A stretch of DNA of 64,000 bases from Gordonia tangerina (GTDB lineage: Bacteria; Actinomycetota; Actinomycetes; Mycobacteriales; Mycobacteriaceae). This document shows, in pieces, positions 34,795 through 44,029 of this stretch (the stretch's first letter is position 1; the number at the start of each line of letters is the position of its first letter). Location of the stretch: NCBI RefSeq assembly GCF_021556435.1, contig NZ_JAKGCU010000022.1, positions 23,379-87,378 on the forward strand, in the 5' to 3' direction. A program made the translations under genes and the position numbers. The notes under the pieces were generated by a model. The model was not told where the DNA came from. It was given only the letters and a program-made list of their open reading frames with translations, and searched no databases.

Positions 34795-35820
34795 TCACTG
34801 GTGCCCTGCACCGAGTGTCGATGCCCGGGCGACCAGTTGGGGCTGGAACACGGGATTCGACGGGGTGTGGCGATGTGGTGAATCCGAGGCCGCCGCGAGG
34901 AGCAACTCCACGGCCGTGGCGCCGATCCGTGCGGTTGGCTGTCGGATCGACGACAGCGGCACGACCGCCGAACGGGCGAAGTCGATGTCGTCGTACCCGA
35001 TCAGCGAGATGTCCTCGGGTACCCGCACCGAGCCGCCCATCATCGTGAACGACTGCAGCACACCCATGGCGACGAGGTCGTTCGCGCAGAACACCGCGTC
35101 GGGTCGTTCGGCCGGGCGCCGGCGCTGCAGTTCGTCGCCGACGCCGCGTCCCGCGAGCACGCTCAGGGTCGGTGTCTCGATGACCTCCAAGCTCGCCCCG
35201 GGCACCGCCGCGATCGCGGCCTCGGCCCCGCGGCGGCGGTCGGCCACCTGCCGCAGGGTCAACGGGCCGCCCACATAGGCAATCCGGCGACGGCCGAGCC
35301 CGCACAGATGGTCCACCGCCATCCGCCCACCTGCTATGTCGTCGACGGCGACCGAGTCGAATGGGGAACCGGTCGCGTCACGGTCGACCAACACCACCGG
35401 CGTTCCACGGCGACGTAACGCGTCGAGTCGTCCGAGATCGTCCCCCACCGGCGAGACCATCAGGCCGAACACCCGCTGCTCATCGAAGGTGTCGACGTAG
35501 GCGGACTCGCGGGACGCATCCTCATCCGAGGTACCCAGCAGCACCGTCAGGTCGTGGTCACCGGCCTCGCGTTCGGCCGCGCGCGCGATGTCGGTGAAGA
35601 ACGGGTTGCCGACGTCGAGCACCACCAGCCCCACACATCGCGACCGTCCGGCGCGGAGTTGGCGGGCGGCGTCGTTGCGCACGAAACCGAGACTGTCGAT
35701 TGCTGCCTGGACCCGCGCAACCGTCGACGGGGACACCTTGTCGGGGGAATTGAGCACGTTGGAGACCGTGCCGACCGACACCGACGCCGCGGTGGCGACG
35801 TCGCGCATGCTCACACCCAT
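34795..35820 (-). CDS. LacI-family regulator, probably of L-rhamnose use
   Basis: A 341-residue LacI protein with the N-terminal HTH/hinge (SMRDVATAASVSVGTVSNVL, 4-23; QLRAGRSRCVGLV, 54-66) and a periplasmic-binding-like sugar domain ending in IRQPTARIGATAVELLL. It lies 146 bp downstream of the rhamnose operon on the same strand. Two LacI-type operators with central CG, at 43875-43888 and 41982-41995, sit at the promoters it most likely controls. Repression relieved by rhamnose or a derivative is inferred. Confidence 0.8.
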   Translation of the reverse strand: MGVSMRDVATAASVSVGTVSNVLNSPDKVSPSTVARVQAAIDSLGFVRNDAARQLRAGRSRCVGLVVLDVGNPFFTDIARAAEREAGDHDLTVLLGTSDEDASRESAYVDTFDEQRVFGLMVSPVGDDLGRLDALRRRGTPVVLVDRDATGSPFDSVAVDDIAGGRMAVDHLCGLGRRRIAYVGGPLTLRQVADRRRGAEAAIAAVPGASLEVIETPTLSVLAGRGVGDELQRRRPAERPDAVFCANDLVAMGVLQSFTMMGGSVRVPEDISLIGYDDIDFARSAVVPLSSIRQPTARIGATAVELLLAAASDSPHRHTPSNPVFQPQLVARASTLGAGHQ

Positions 35821-35905
35821 GAGTTCATCTCACCAGATCGCCGGATGTCCAGCGCGTAGGCACAGTCGTGGAGTCCCGTCAACGGGTCGGGCGACCGGCA
35901 GATCC

Positions 35906-35961
35906 GCGAGTGAGACTCTTGCGTGAGCCGCATTGCACGCGCGGGCCGGTGACTCACTCGC
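35906..35961. terminator. Inverted repeat between rhamnose operon and lacI
   Basis: GCGAGTGAG (35906-35914) and CTCACTCGC (35953-35961) are perfect 9-bp arms separated by 38 bases, 5 bp beyond the lldD-like stop at 35967. It may end the rhamnose transcript or regulate lacI; no U-tract is present. Confidence 0.3.
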
Positions 35962-35966
35962 CAGAC

Positions 35967-37208
35967 TCAGCTCCGGACGCGGGGCACCAACCGCTGAAGT
36001 TGGGTGACATGGGCGGGTGTCAGCTCATCGAGTGATGCGACTCCGAGCAGCCGCACGGTGCGGGTGATCTGGTCGGTGAGGATCTCGATCATCCGGTCCA
36101 CGCCGGCTTCGCCGCCGGCCATCAGGCCGTAGAGGTAGGCGCGGCCGACGAGGGTGAAGCGGGCGCCCAGGGCGATCGAGGCGACGATGTCGGCGCCGGA
36201 GGTGATGCCGGTGTCGAGGATGATCTCGGTGTCGTCGCCGACCTCGCGGGCCACCTCGGGCAACAGGTGGAACGGGATGGGTGCGCGGTCGAGTTGGCGT
36301 CCACCGTGGTTGGACAACACGATGCCGTCGACGCCGAGGTCGGTGACGGCTTTGGCGTCGTCGATGGTCTGGATGCCCTTGACGACCAGTTTGCCTGGCC
36401 ACTGGCGTGTGATCCAGGCCAGATCGTCGAAGGTGACGGTGGGGTCGAACATGGTGTCGAGCAGTTCGGCGACGGTGCCCGACCAGCGGTCCAGCGAGGC
36501 GAAGGCGAGGGGTTCGGTGGTGAGGAAGTCGATCCACCACTGTGGCCGGGGCAGGGCGTTGAGTACGGTTTTCGCGGTCAATGCCGGTGGGATGGACATG
36601 CCGTTGCGTTTGTCGCGCAGGCGGGCACCGGCGACCGGTACGTCGACGGTGACCAGCAGGGTGTCGTAGCCGGCGTTGGCGGCGCGTTCGACCAGTGCCA
36701 TCGAGCGTTCGCGGTCTTTCCACATGTACAGCTGGAACCAGTTGCGGCCCGACGGGTTCGCGTTTCTGACGTCCTCGATGGAGGCGGTGCCCATCGTCGA
36801 CAGTGAGAAGGGGATGCCGGCGTGGCCGGCGGCGCGGGCGCCGGCGTATTCGCCTTCGGTCTGCATCATGCGGGTGAAGCCGGTCGGTGCGATTCCGAAG
36901 GGTAGTTCCGAACGTCCGCCCAGGATGGTGCACGAGGTGTCGACCTTGGACACATCACGCAGGATCGCCGGGTGGAATTCGATGTCGGCGAACGCTTGGC
37001 GGGCCCGGGCGATGGACAGTTCGGCTTCGGCTGAGCCGTCGGTGTAGTCGAACGCGGCCTTCGGGGTGCGGCGTTTGGCGATCGTGCGCAGATCGTCGAT
37101 GGTCAGCGCGGCGTCCAGACGCCGCTTCTTGGCGTCGAACTGCGGCTTTTTGAACTGCATCAACGGAGCGAGATCTGCCACCTTGGGAACTCGACGTTTC
37201 ATGATCAT
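35967..37208 (-). CDS. lldD: FMN-dependent L-lactate dehydrogenase-like oxidoreductase
   Basis: A 413-residue member of the alpha-hydroxy-acid oxidase family. Signatures are [11 protein letters not shown] near 53, [12 protein letters not shown], the catalytic His in [16 protein letters not shown] near 292-307, and [18 protein letters not shown]. As the last gene of the rhamnose operon it probably oxidises L-lactate, the end product of L-lactaldehyde oxidation, to pyruvate. ATG 37208 overlaps the rhaB stop (ATGA); ATG 37202 has better spacing from AGGAAAGG. A mycofactocin-type dehydrogenase role (MftD-like) cannot be excluded. Confidence 0.78.
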   Translation of the reverse strand: MIMKRRVPKVADLAPLMQFKKPQFDAKKRRLDAALTIDDLRTIAKRRTPKAAFDYTDGSAEAELSIARARQAFADIEFHPAILRDVSKVDTSCTILGGRSELPFGIAPTGFTRMMQTEGEYAGARAAGHAGIPFSLSTMGTASIEDVRNANPSGRNWFQLYMWKDRERSMALVERAANAGYDTLLVTVDVPVAGARLRDKRNGMSIPPALTAKTVLNALPRPQWWIDFLTTEPLAFASLDRWSGTVAELLDTMFDPTVTFDDLAWITRQWPGKLVVKGIQTIDDAKAVTDLGVDGIVLSNHGGRQLDRAPIPFHLLPEVAREVGDDTEIILDTGITSGADIVASIALGARFTLVGRAYLYGLMAGGEAGVDRMIEILTDQITRTVRLLGVASLDELTPAHVTQLQRLVPRVRS

Positions 37209-38692
37209 GCCTTTCCTGCCCCAACCGCGTCGCGGCGCGGGGGCACGTGCGTGCGGCGGGGAACGTAGTGTTGCGGTGGGAAGCGGTCGGCGACGATGTG
37301 GCGCATAGCCTCCAGGTCACCGTCGATGAGGTCATGGGCGCGCGCGGTGATCAACACGTTGCCCAGCGCGGTCGCCTCGACCGGCCCGGCCAGCACGGGC
37401 AGACCAAGACGGTCGGCGGTCAGCTGACACAACAACCGGTTCTGCGATCCGCCTCCGACGAGATGTACTGTCTGCACCGTTTTCCCGGACAGTGTGGCGG
37501 CCCGCTGCACGGTATCGGCAAACGCCGCGGCGAGGCTTTCGATGATGGCCCGCACCATCTCCGGAAGCGTCATCGGCGGCCGCATGCCGCGTTCGGTGTA
37601 CCAATCCCGGATACGCCCGGGCATGTCGCCGGGCGGTAGGAATCGCGCGTCGTCGGTGTCGAAGACGTCGAACGCCGGTGTGACATCGGCGGCCTGGGCG
37701 AGCAGTTCGGACAGATCTGCCCGGTAGCCGTCGCGCTGATAGTGCCGCACCGTCTCACTGAGCAGCCACAGGCCCATCACGTTGTGCAGATAGCGAATCC
37801 GGCCGTCGGCGCCGACCTCGTTGGTGAAGTTGGCCTTCCATCCGGCACGCGAGACGTTTGGTGACTCGAGTTCCACACCCACGAGACCCCAGGTGCCGCA
37901 CGAGATATAGGCCGCCGACGATGAGTCCATGGGGATCGCCGCAACTGCGGAGGCGGTGTCGTGTGAGGCGACCGCGGTCACGTGTGGCGCGTCGGCCAGC
38001 CCCAACCGGTCGGTGACCTCGGGAAGCAGCGATCCCAGATCGGATCCGGTTTCCACGATCTCGGGAAACAGCCCGACCGGCAGATTCAGGCGCTCCATCA
38101 TCGCGGTATCCCACTGGCCGTTGATACCGAGCAGCCCGGTGGTCGAGGCGTTCGTGCGTTCGGTGCCGCGGCGTCCGGTGAGCCAGTAGGCGAGCAGGTC
38201 GGGGATGAGCAGCGCGCTGTCGGCGTGGTCGAGCAGGCCATCGCGCTTCTCGGCGGCCAACTGATACACGGTGGTGAATGGCAAGAACTGCAGCCCGTTA
38301 CGCACATACAGATCCGCCGGGTCGAGTTCTGCGTGCACCGCCTTCACACCGGCGGCGGTCCGGTCGTCACGATAGTGATGCGGCAGCCCCAGCATGCGTC
38401 CGTCGCGCAGTAGTGCGTAGTCGACGGCCCAGGAGTCGATTCCGATCCCGACGAGGTCGTCGGATCGGCGGCCGGCTTCGGCCAGTCCGGCGCAGGCCTC
38501 GCGGAACAGGCCGGGCACATCCCAGTGCAGTGCCGTCCGTCGGCCGTCGAAGAGGTGGACCGGGTCGTTGCCGAACCGGGCGACCTGCTCGAGTTCGAGC
38601 CGGCCCGGCGAGATGTCGGCGAGCATGACACGTCCGCTGGTCGCGCCCAGGTCGATCGCGGCGACCTGGGCCGACCGGTCAGAGCGCCTCAT
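37205..38692 (-). CDS. rhaB: Rhamnulokinase
   Basis: A 495-residue FGGY-family sugar kinase: [15 protein letters not shown] (phosphate 1 motif, near 11), [12 protein letters not shown] (near 81), [13 protein letters not shown] and [15 protein letters not shown] (adenosine motif, near 420). It phosphorylates L-rhamnulose at O1 using ATP. ATG 38692 overlaps the aldolase gene's stop, and its own stop overlaps lldD. The open frame extends upstream to 38893, but that part reads antisense-like sequence within rhaD. Confidence 0.88.
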   Translation of the reverse strand: MRRSDRSAQVAAIDLGATSGRVMLADISPGRLELEQVARFGNDPVHLFDGRRTALHWDVPGLFREACAGLAEAGRRSDDLVGIGIDSWAVDYALLRDGRMLGLPHHYRDDRTAAGVKAVHAELDPADLYVRNGLQFLPFTTVYQLAAEKRDGLLDHADSALLIPDLLAYWLTGRRGTERTNASTTGLLGINGQWDTAMMERLNLPVGLFPEIVETGSDLGSLLPEVTDRLGLADAPHVTAVASHDTASAVAAIPMDSSSAAYISCGTWGLVGVELESPNVSRAGWKANFTNEVGADGRIRYLHNVMGLWLLSETVRHYQRDGYRADLSELLAQAADVTPAFDVFDTDDARFLPPGDMPGRIRDWYTERGMRPPMTLPEMVRAIIESLAAAFADTVQRAATLSGKTVQTVHLVGGGSQNRLLCQLTADRLGLPVLAGPVEATALGNVLITARAHDLIDGDLEAMRHIVADRFPPQHYVPRRTHVPPRRDAVGAGKA

Positions 38693-40725
38693 CGCAGGAA
38701 TGCGGCCGCGACGCCCGCGTCCACCGGCACGTGCAGACCGGTGGTGTGCGAGAAGTCCGAGGTGCACAGCGCGAACGCGGCGTTGGCGATGTTCTCCGGT
38801 AGCACCTCGCGCTTGAGCAGGGTGCGCTGCGCGTAGAACTTGCCCAAGTCCTTCTCCTCGACGCCGTACACCGCGGCGCGCTGGGCGCCCCATCCGCCGG
38901 CGAAGATCCCCGAACCACGCACCACACCATCGGGATTGATGCCGTTGACCTTGACGCCGTGCTCGCCGAGCTCGGCCGCGAGCAGCCGCACCTGGTGGGC
39001 CTGGTCGGCCTTGGTGGCCGAGTAGGCGATGTTGTTGGGGCCGGCGAAAACCGAGTTCTTCGACGAGATGTAGAGGATGTCGCCGCCGAGTTTCTGGTCG
39101 ATCAGGGCGCGGGCAGCGGCCTTGCTCACCAGGAACGAACCGCGCGCCATCACGTTGTGTTGGAGATCCCAGTCGGCGGCGGTGGTGTCGAGCAACGATT
39201 TCGACAACGACAGCCCGGCATTGTTGACCACGAGGTCGATGCCACCGAAGGCGAGCACCGTGGCATCAATCGCCTCCTGCACGGCAGCTTCGTCGGTGAC
39301 GTCGGCGGCTACACCGATCGCCACATCTGTCGACCCGATTTCCTCTGCCGCGGCCTGGGCCTTCGCGGCGTCGAGGTCGGCGATGACGACGCAGGCACCT
39401 TCGGCGGCGAGACGCGCAGCGATTGCCTTGCCGATACCCGATGCCGCACCGGTCACCAGCGCGATGCGGGTGGCCAGGGGTTTGGGCTTGGGCATGCGGG
39501 CGAGTTTGGCCTCCTCGAGTGCCCAGTACTCGATGCGGAACTTCTCCGATTCGTCGATGGGTGCGTAGGTGGAGACGGCTTCGGCCCCGCGCATCACGTT
39601 GATCGCGTTGAGGTAGAACTCACCGGCCACGCGTGCGGTCTGCTTGTCCTTGCCGAAGCTGAACATGCCGACGCCCGGGATGAGCACGATCGCCGGGTCG
39701 GCACCGCGCATCGCGGGGCTGTCGGCGGTGGCGTGCCGATCGTAGTAGGCGCGGTAGTCGGCGCGGTAGCTCTCGTGCAGTTCGGCCAGACGCTGCTTGC
39801 TCTCCTCGATCGTCGCCGATGCGGGCAGGTCCAACACCAGCGGCTTGACCTTGGTGCGCAGGAAGTGGTCCGGGCAGCTGGTGCCGAGCTCGGCCAAGCG
39901 CGGATGTTCGGAGGCCGCCAGGAATTCCAGCACTGGGTCGACGTCGGTGAAGTGACCGACCTGCGGACGGTCCACCGAGGCGAGGCCACGGATGAAAGGC
40001 GCCAGCGCAGCAGCCTTGACGCGACGCTCGTCGGCGGGCAATGCGCCGTAACCCTCGAGCTGCGAGCCGAACGGCTGCGGGCGACCGTTGGCGCTGATGT
40101 AGCGCTCGGCGGACTCGATGATCTCCAGCGAGTTCGCCTCGGCTTCTGCGGAGGTGTCTCCCCACGCGGTGATGCCGTGACCGCCGAGGATGCATCCGAT
40201 GGCCTGCGGGTTTGCCTGCTTGATCGCGGCGATGTCGAGGCCGAGCTGGAAGCCCGGTCGGCGCCACGGCACCCACACGACGCGGTCGTCGAAGATCTTG
40301 CGGGTCAACGCCTCCCCGTCGGCGGCGGTGGCGATCGCGATGCCGGAATCGGGGTGCAGGTGGTCGACGTGTGCGGCGTCGACTAGGCCGTGCATGGCGG
40401 TGTCGATGGACGGGGCGGCGCCGCCCTTGCCGTGCAGGCAGTAGTCGAAGGCGGCGACCATCTCGTCCTCACGCTCGAGGCCGGGGTAGACGTCGACGAG
40501 CGCGCGCATCCGGTCTAGCCGCAACACAGCCAGCCCTTTGTCGGTGAGCGTGCCCAGATCTCCGCCGGAGCCCTTGACCCACAGGAGGTCGACGTCCTCG
40601 CCGGTGACCGGGTCGGTGTCGGTGCCCTTGGCCGAGGTGTTGCCGCCGGCGTAATTGGTGTTCTTCGGATCGGCGCCGAGGCGGTTGGACCGCGCGATGA
40701 GTTCGGTGACGGTGGGGTTGGTCAT
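38689..40725 (-). CDS. rhaD: Bifunctional rhamnulose-1-phosphate aldolase / lactaldehyde dehydrogenase
   Basis: A 678-residue fusion. Residues 1 to about 400 form a class II aldolase domain (YAGGNTSAKG near 26, HVDHLHPDSGIAIA near 116, GGHGITAWGDTSAEAEANS near 177). Residues about 425-678 form a short-chain dehydrogenase (TGAASGIGKAIA, NNAGLSLSK, YSATKADQA). The aldolase splits rhamnulose-1-phosphate into DHAP and L-lactaldehyde, which the SDR half probably oxidises to L-lactate. The architecture is the known RhaD-ADH type of actinobacteria and bacilli. ATG 40725 follows GAGGAG. Confidence 0.9.
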   Translation of the reverse strand: MTNPTVTELIARSNRLGADPKNTNYAGGNTSAKGTDTDPVTGEDVDLLWVKGSGGDLGTLTDKGLAVLRLDRMRALVDVYPGLEREDEMVAAFDYCLHGKGGAAPSIDTAMHGLVDAAHVDHLHPDSGIAIATAADGEALTRKIFDDRVVWVPWRRPGFQLGLDIAAIKQANPQAIGCILGGHGITAWGDTSAEAEANSLEIIESAERYISANGRPQPFGSQLEGYGALPADERRVKAAALAPFIRGLASVDRPQVGHFTDVDPVLEFLAASEHPRLAELGTSCPDHFLRTKVKPLVLDLPASATIEESKQRLAELHESYRADYRAYYDRHATADSPAMRGADPAIVLIPGVGMFSFGKDKQTARVAGEFYLNAINVMRGAEAVSTYAPIDESEKFRIEYWALEEAKLARMPKPKPLATRIALVTGAASGIGKAIAARLAAEGACVVIADLDAAKAQAAAEEIGSTDVAIGVAADVTDEAAVQEAIDATVLAFGGIDLVVNNAGLSLSKSLLDTTAADWDLQHNVMARGSFLVSKAAARALIDQKLGGDILYISSKNSVFAGPNNIAYSATKADQAHQVRLLAAELGEHGVKVNGINPDGVVRGSGIFAGGWGAQRAAVYGVEEKDLGKFYAQRTLLKREVLPENIANAAFALCTSDFSHTTGLHVPVDAGVAAAFLR

Positions 40726-40758
40726 GAGTTCGGTTCTCCTCGGGATGGGTTCGGTAGG

Positions 40759-41919
40759 TCAGGCGCCCCAGGAGGACTGGGTGCCCCCCACGCGCTCGTC
40801 GGCGATGCGCTCGGCGTACCCGGAGGCGGCGAAGGCGGCCATCGGATCGGCCGGCAGGCCGCGGGATTCGCGGCGGTGCGCGAGCATCGGGCGGACGTCG
40901 GTGTAGAAGGCGTCCATCAGGATGGCGTTGGCGCCCAGCACATCGCCGGCCTCCTGGGCGGCGGTCAGGGCGTCGGTGTCCACGAGCAGCGCACGTGCGG
41001 TCATCTCCTGCACATTGAGCACCGAGCGGATCTGGCCGGGGATCTTCTCCTCGACGTTGTGGCATTGATCCAACATCAGCGCGACCGGTGAGTCGGTGTC
41101 GAGACCGCCGCCGCGCACCACCTCGAACAGGATGCGGAACAGCTGGAACGGGTCCGCGGCGCCGACGATGAGGTCGTCGTCGGCATAGAACCGCGAATTG
41201 AAGTCGAATGACCCGAGTTTGCCGAGGCGGAGCAGCTGGGCGACGATGAACTCGATGTTGGTACCGGGCGCGTGATGTCCGGTGTCCAGGCACACCATCG
41301 CCCGTTCGCCGAGCGCGCTGACGTGGGCATACGAGGTGCCCCAGTCGGGGACATCGGTGACGTACATGGCGGGTTCGAAGAACTTGTACTCCAGAACAAG
41401 TCGCTGGTCGTCGCCGATGTGTTGGTAGATCGTCGCCAGTGACTCGGCGAGACGGTCCTGGCGGCCGCGGATGTCGCCCTGTCCGGGGTAGTTGGTGCCG
41501 TCGGCCAGCCAGATCTTCAGATCGCGCGAACCGGTCTGACCCATCACGTCGATGCAGGCGAGGTGGTGGTCGATGGCCTTCTGCCGGACCGTCTTGTCGG
41601 TGTGGGTGAGACTGCCGAACTTGTAGTCGTCGTCCTGAAAGGTGTTGGAGTTGATGGTGCCCAGCGCAACCCCGAGATCCTCGGCGTACCGGCCGAGCGC
41701 GCGGTAGTCGTCGACGGTGTCCCACGGGATGTGCAGAGCGACCGAGGGCGCCAGGCCCGTCAGTTCGTTGACCTTGGCGGCGTCGGCGATCTTCTCGTGC
41801 ACGGTGCGCGGGGTGCCCGGGGTGCCGAACACCTTGAACCGGGTGCCGGAGTTGCCGAACGCCCAGGAGGGGAGCTCGATTTGGAGGTTGTCGAGGATCG
41901 TCTCGTCAATGGTGGTCAT
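40759..41919 (-). CDS. rhaI: L-rhamnose isomerase
   Basis: A 386-residue sugar isomerase of the Gram-positive RhaI type. Metal-site segments include YKFFEPAMYVTDVPDWGTSY near 182, MVCLDTGHHAPGTNIEFI near 213 and FDFNSRFYADDDLIVGAAD near 243. It converts L-rhamnose to L-rhamnulose. ATG 41919 follows AGGACC; an upstream in-frame start at 41967 is rejected. A LacI-type operator lies 63 bp upstream, so rhaI-rhaD-rhaB-lldD may have a promoter of their own. Confidence 0.9.
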   Translation of the reverse strand: MTTIDETILDNLQIELPSWAFGNSGTRFKVFGTPGTPRTVHEKIADAAKVNELTGLAPSVALHIPWDTVDDYRALGRYAEDLGVALGTINSNTFQDDDYKFGSLTHTDKTVRQKAIDHHLACIDVMGQTGSRDLKIWLADGTNYPGQGDIRGRQDRLAESLATIYQHIGDDQRLVLEYKFFEPAMYVTDVPDWGTSYAHVSALGERAMVCLDTGHHAPGTNIEFIVAQLLRLGKLGSFDFNSRFYADDDLIVGAADPFQLFRILFEVVRGGGLDTDSPVALMLDQCHNVEEKIPGQIRSVLNVQEMTARALLVDTDALTAAQEAGDVLGANAILMDAFYTDVRPMLAHRRESRGLPADPMAAFAASGYAERIADERVGGTQSSWGA

Positions 41920-41981
41920 GAGGGGTCCTTCGGTGGAGCCCCCGCCGCCGGCGTCGGGAGGAAGCACCGGCGGCGGAAGTG

Positions 41982-41995
41982 TTGGAACGTTTCAA
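41982..41995. promoter_or_regulatory. LacI-type operator upstream of rhaI
   Basis: TTGGAACGTTTCAA differs from the perfect palindrome at 43875-43888 by one base. It lies between the transporter stop (42016) and rhaI start, consistent with a second regulated promoter. Confidence 0.75.
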
Positions 41996-42015
41996 TGAGG
42001 GGGTGTAGGCGGCGA

Positions 42016-43371
42016 TCAGGCTGGAGTGTGCGTGACCGGCCGGGGGGCCGCGAGATCAGTGCCCGGGGGGGTGCCACCCAGTTCCGGCGAGAGTGGCGTG
42101 CCGTAGCGTTCGACCTCGATCTCCTGCAGCGTCTTACCCTGCGTCTTGGGCGCCCAGATCGCGCCGATCACCAGGGCGACGGTCAGCAGGCCGACGAGTA
42201 AAGCGCCCACCGCCGGCAGGCCGGTGGCCGCGAGCATCGTCGGGAAGAAGTAACTGAGCAGGCCTGTCGCGGCACGGACGGCGAAGAACATGATGCCCTG
42301 CGCGCTGGCCCGGTACGGCGTGGCGAAGAGCTCACTGGCCCACAGGCTGTAGAAGGCCTGGGCGCCGATGCCTGACGAGATGCCCCACAGCACAGCGAAG
42401 ATCAGCATGGTCGCGATACCGCTGTCGGTGAACAGGACCAGCACCAGCCAGCCGGCGATGCCCAAGGCGGCGCCGAAGACATACAGGCCACGTTGCGAGA
42501 CGCGGTCGGCGTAGCGCATGAAGCCGAAATAGGTGGCCAGGACCGTGCAGCCCCAGACAAGCACCTGCAGCAGGTTCTGCTGGACCTCGCTGTGCAGGCC
42601 CGCGGTCTCGTACACCCGCGGCATGAAGATACCTGCCTGGCCGGCCACGGTGTTCCAGAAGAGATAGATGCCGCCGAGAAGAAGTAGCGCGGTGATGTTG
42701 ACCTTCTTGGAGAACAGGCCCTTGACGCCGCGAGCGCCGACTGCGGACTCGATCGCCTGTGGCTCGCGCGCCGCCTCGTCCTTCCAGATCTTCGACTCGG
42801 CGAGTCCCTGACGAATCCACCACACCACGGCGGCGACGACGAACAGGTGCAGGAAGATCAATCGTGAACCGAGGAGTCCGAGCGGCGCCAGCGCGGCCGC
42901 GAGCGCGAAACCGATCAGGGGCCCGACCGACCAGGCGAGCTGGGCGGTCCCCACGTGTTTGGCGCGCTCCACCGATGGGGCCTCTTCGGCGATATAGGTC
43001 CATGAGGCCGGAACTCCGGCCCCGACTGCAATGCCGGTGATGATGAACGCTGCCAGCAGCATGGAGTAGTTGACCGCGAAGGCCGCGAGGAGCACGCCGG
43101 CCATGTAGACCAGCAGATCGTAGGTGTAGATCTTCTTGCGGCCGAACCGGTCGCACAGCGGCCCGCCGATCGCCGCGCCGATGGCGGCGCCGAAGGCGTT
43201 CGCGCTCAGGGCGGCGAGCAGGCCGACGGCGAAGTTGCTGATGCCGAACTCGTCCTGCCAGAACGCCAGGCTGGTGGCGATGGCGATGATGGAGCCGGCC
43301 TCGATGTAGTTCGACATGGCGACCGAGATGGTCGCCCGCCAGCCGGTGGTGGAGCGCGCTCCTACTTTCAT
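42016..43371 (-). CDS. MFS sugar transporter, probable L-rhamnose importer
   Basis: A 451-residue, 12-segment MFS protein of the sugar porter type: GGPLCDRFGRKKIYTYDLL (near 70) between helices 2 and 3, and FATPYRASAQGIMFFAVRA near 343. AAGGAAG upstream supports ATG 43371. It lies between rhaM and rhaI on the same strand, so L-rhamnose is the likely substrate; the sequence itself does not show sugar specificity. Confidence 0.8.
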   Translation of the reverse strand: MKVGARSTTGWRATISVAMSNYIEAGSIIAIATSLAFWQDEFGISNFAVGLLAALSANAFGAAIGAAIGGPLCDRFGRKKIYTYDLLVYMAGVLLAAFAVNYSMLLAAFIITGIAVGAGVPASWTYIAEEAPSVERAKHVGTAQLAWSVGPLIGFALAAALAPLGLLGSRLIFLHLFVVAAVVWWIRQGLAESKIWKDEAAREPQAIESAVGARGVKGLFSKKVNITALLLLGGIYLFWNTVAGQAGIFMPRVYETAGLHSEVQQNLLQVLVWGCTVLATYFGFMRYADRVSQRGLYVFGAALGIAGWLVLVLFTDSGIATMLIFAVLWGISSGIGAQAFYSLWASELFATPYRASAQGIMFFAVRAATGLLSYFFPTMLAATGLPAVGALLVGLLTVALVIGAIWAPKTQGKTLQEIEVERYGTPLSPELGGTPPGTDLAAPRPVTHTPA

Positions 43372-43449
43372 GGTGCTTCCTTGCGTCGATCTCAGTAGAG
43401 AGGGTGGGGTCGATGAGGTCAAGCCGGGTCGGGGATGGGAAGGCTCCGA

Positions 43450-43800
43450 TCAGTCGAGGTGGAAGTACTCGATCAGCTCGCTACGGACGGTGTCGGGGTT
43501 GGCGCCTGCCGTCTGGTCGGCGGTGCTCGCCGGGAGGAAATACTCCGACATCTGCCGCTGCCACCGTGTGTTGACGTCGGTGGCCTCCATGGCGGCAGCG
43601 GCCGCGGCGAAGTCGTCCGTTTCGAGGTAGCCGACGATCATGCCGTCGTCGGGGCGCAGGAACAGCGAGTAGTTGTGCCAGCCGGCCTCCCGTAGGGCTT
43701 CGAGCATCTCGGGCCACACGGTGGTGTGGGCATCGAGGTAGTCCTGCACGCGGTCGGGCTTGAGGTACATCACGAAGCACACGCGCTGACGTTGCGTCAT
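43450..43800 (-). CDS. rhaM: L-rhamnose mutarotase
   Basis: A 116-residue dimeric alpha/beta-barrel protein of the RhaM/RhaU family, with YLDAHTTVWPEMLEALREAG (His25 likely catalytic), NYSLFLRPDDGMIVGYLE and the closing ELIEYFHLD. It interconverts alpha and beta anomers of L-rhamnose before isomerisation. AGGAG precedes ATG 43800. It is the first gene after the perfect LacI operator. Confidence 0.88.
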   Translation of the reverse strand: MTQRQRVCFVMYLKPDRVQDYLDAHTTVWPEMLEALREAGWHNYSLFLRPDDGMIVGYLETDDFAAAAAAMEATDVNTRWQRQMSEYFLPASTADQTAGANPDTVRSELIEYFHLD

Positions 43801-43874
43801 GTCACTCCTGTTCGGCTGATCGCGACGGCCCGGTAGCAGGACGCCGACGTGGCGGTCTTCGAAACAACAGTTCG

Positions 43875-43888
43875 TTGAAACGTTTCAA
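43875..43888. promoter_or_regulatory. Perfect LacI-type operator of the rhamnose operon
   Basis: TTGAAACGTTTCAA is a perfect 14-bp palindrome with the central CG usual for LacI-family sites, 75 bp upstream of rhaM. A possible -35 element TTGACT (minus strand, 43928-43933) lies further upstream, which would put the operator near or just after the -10 region. Confidence 0.85.
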
Positions 43889-44029
43889 TTTGTGATAGCG
43901 GCAACACTAAGCGCATCGGAGTGAAGTAGTCAAGTGCGGGTTCGGCGAGCCCGGATCATTGTCGGAGTGCTTCCGACGGTGACGATGGTCGTGGGCGACC
44001 TGGAGTGGAGAGCGGCGGGTCCGCCAGGC

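Noticed and set aside
37205..38893. 562-codon version of rhaB
   Set aside because: The first 67 codons are antisense-like Arg-rich sequence within rhaD; ATG 38692 overlaps the rhaD stop and begins the kinase fold.
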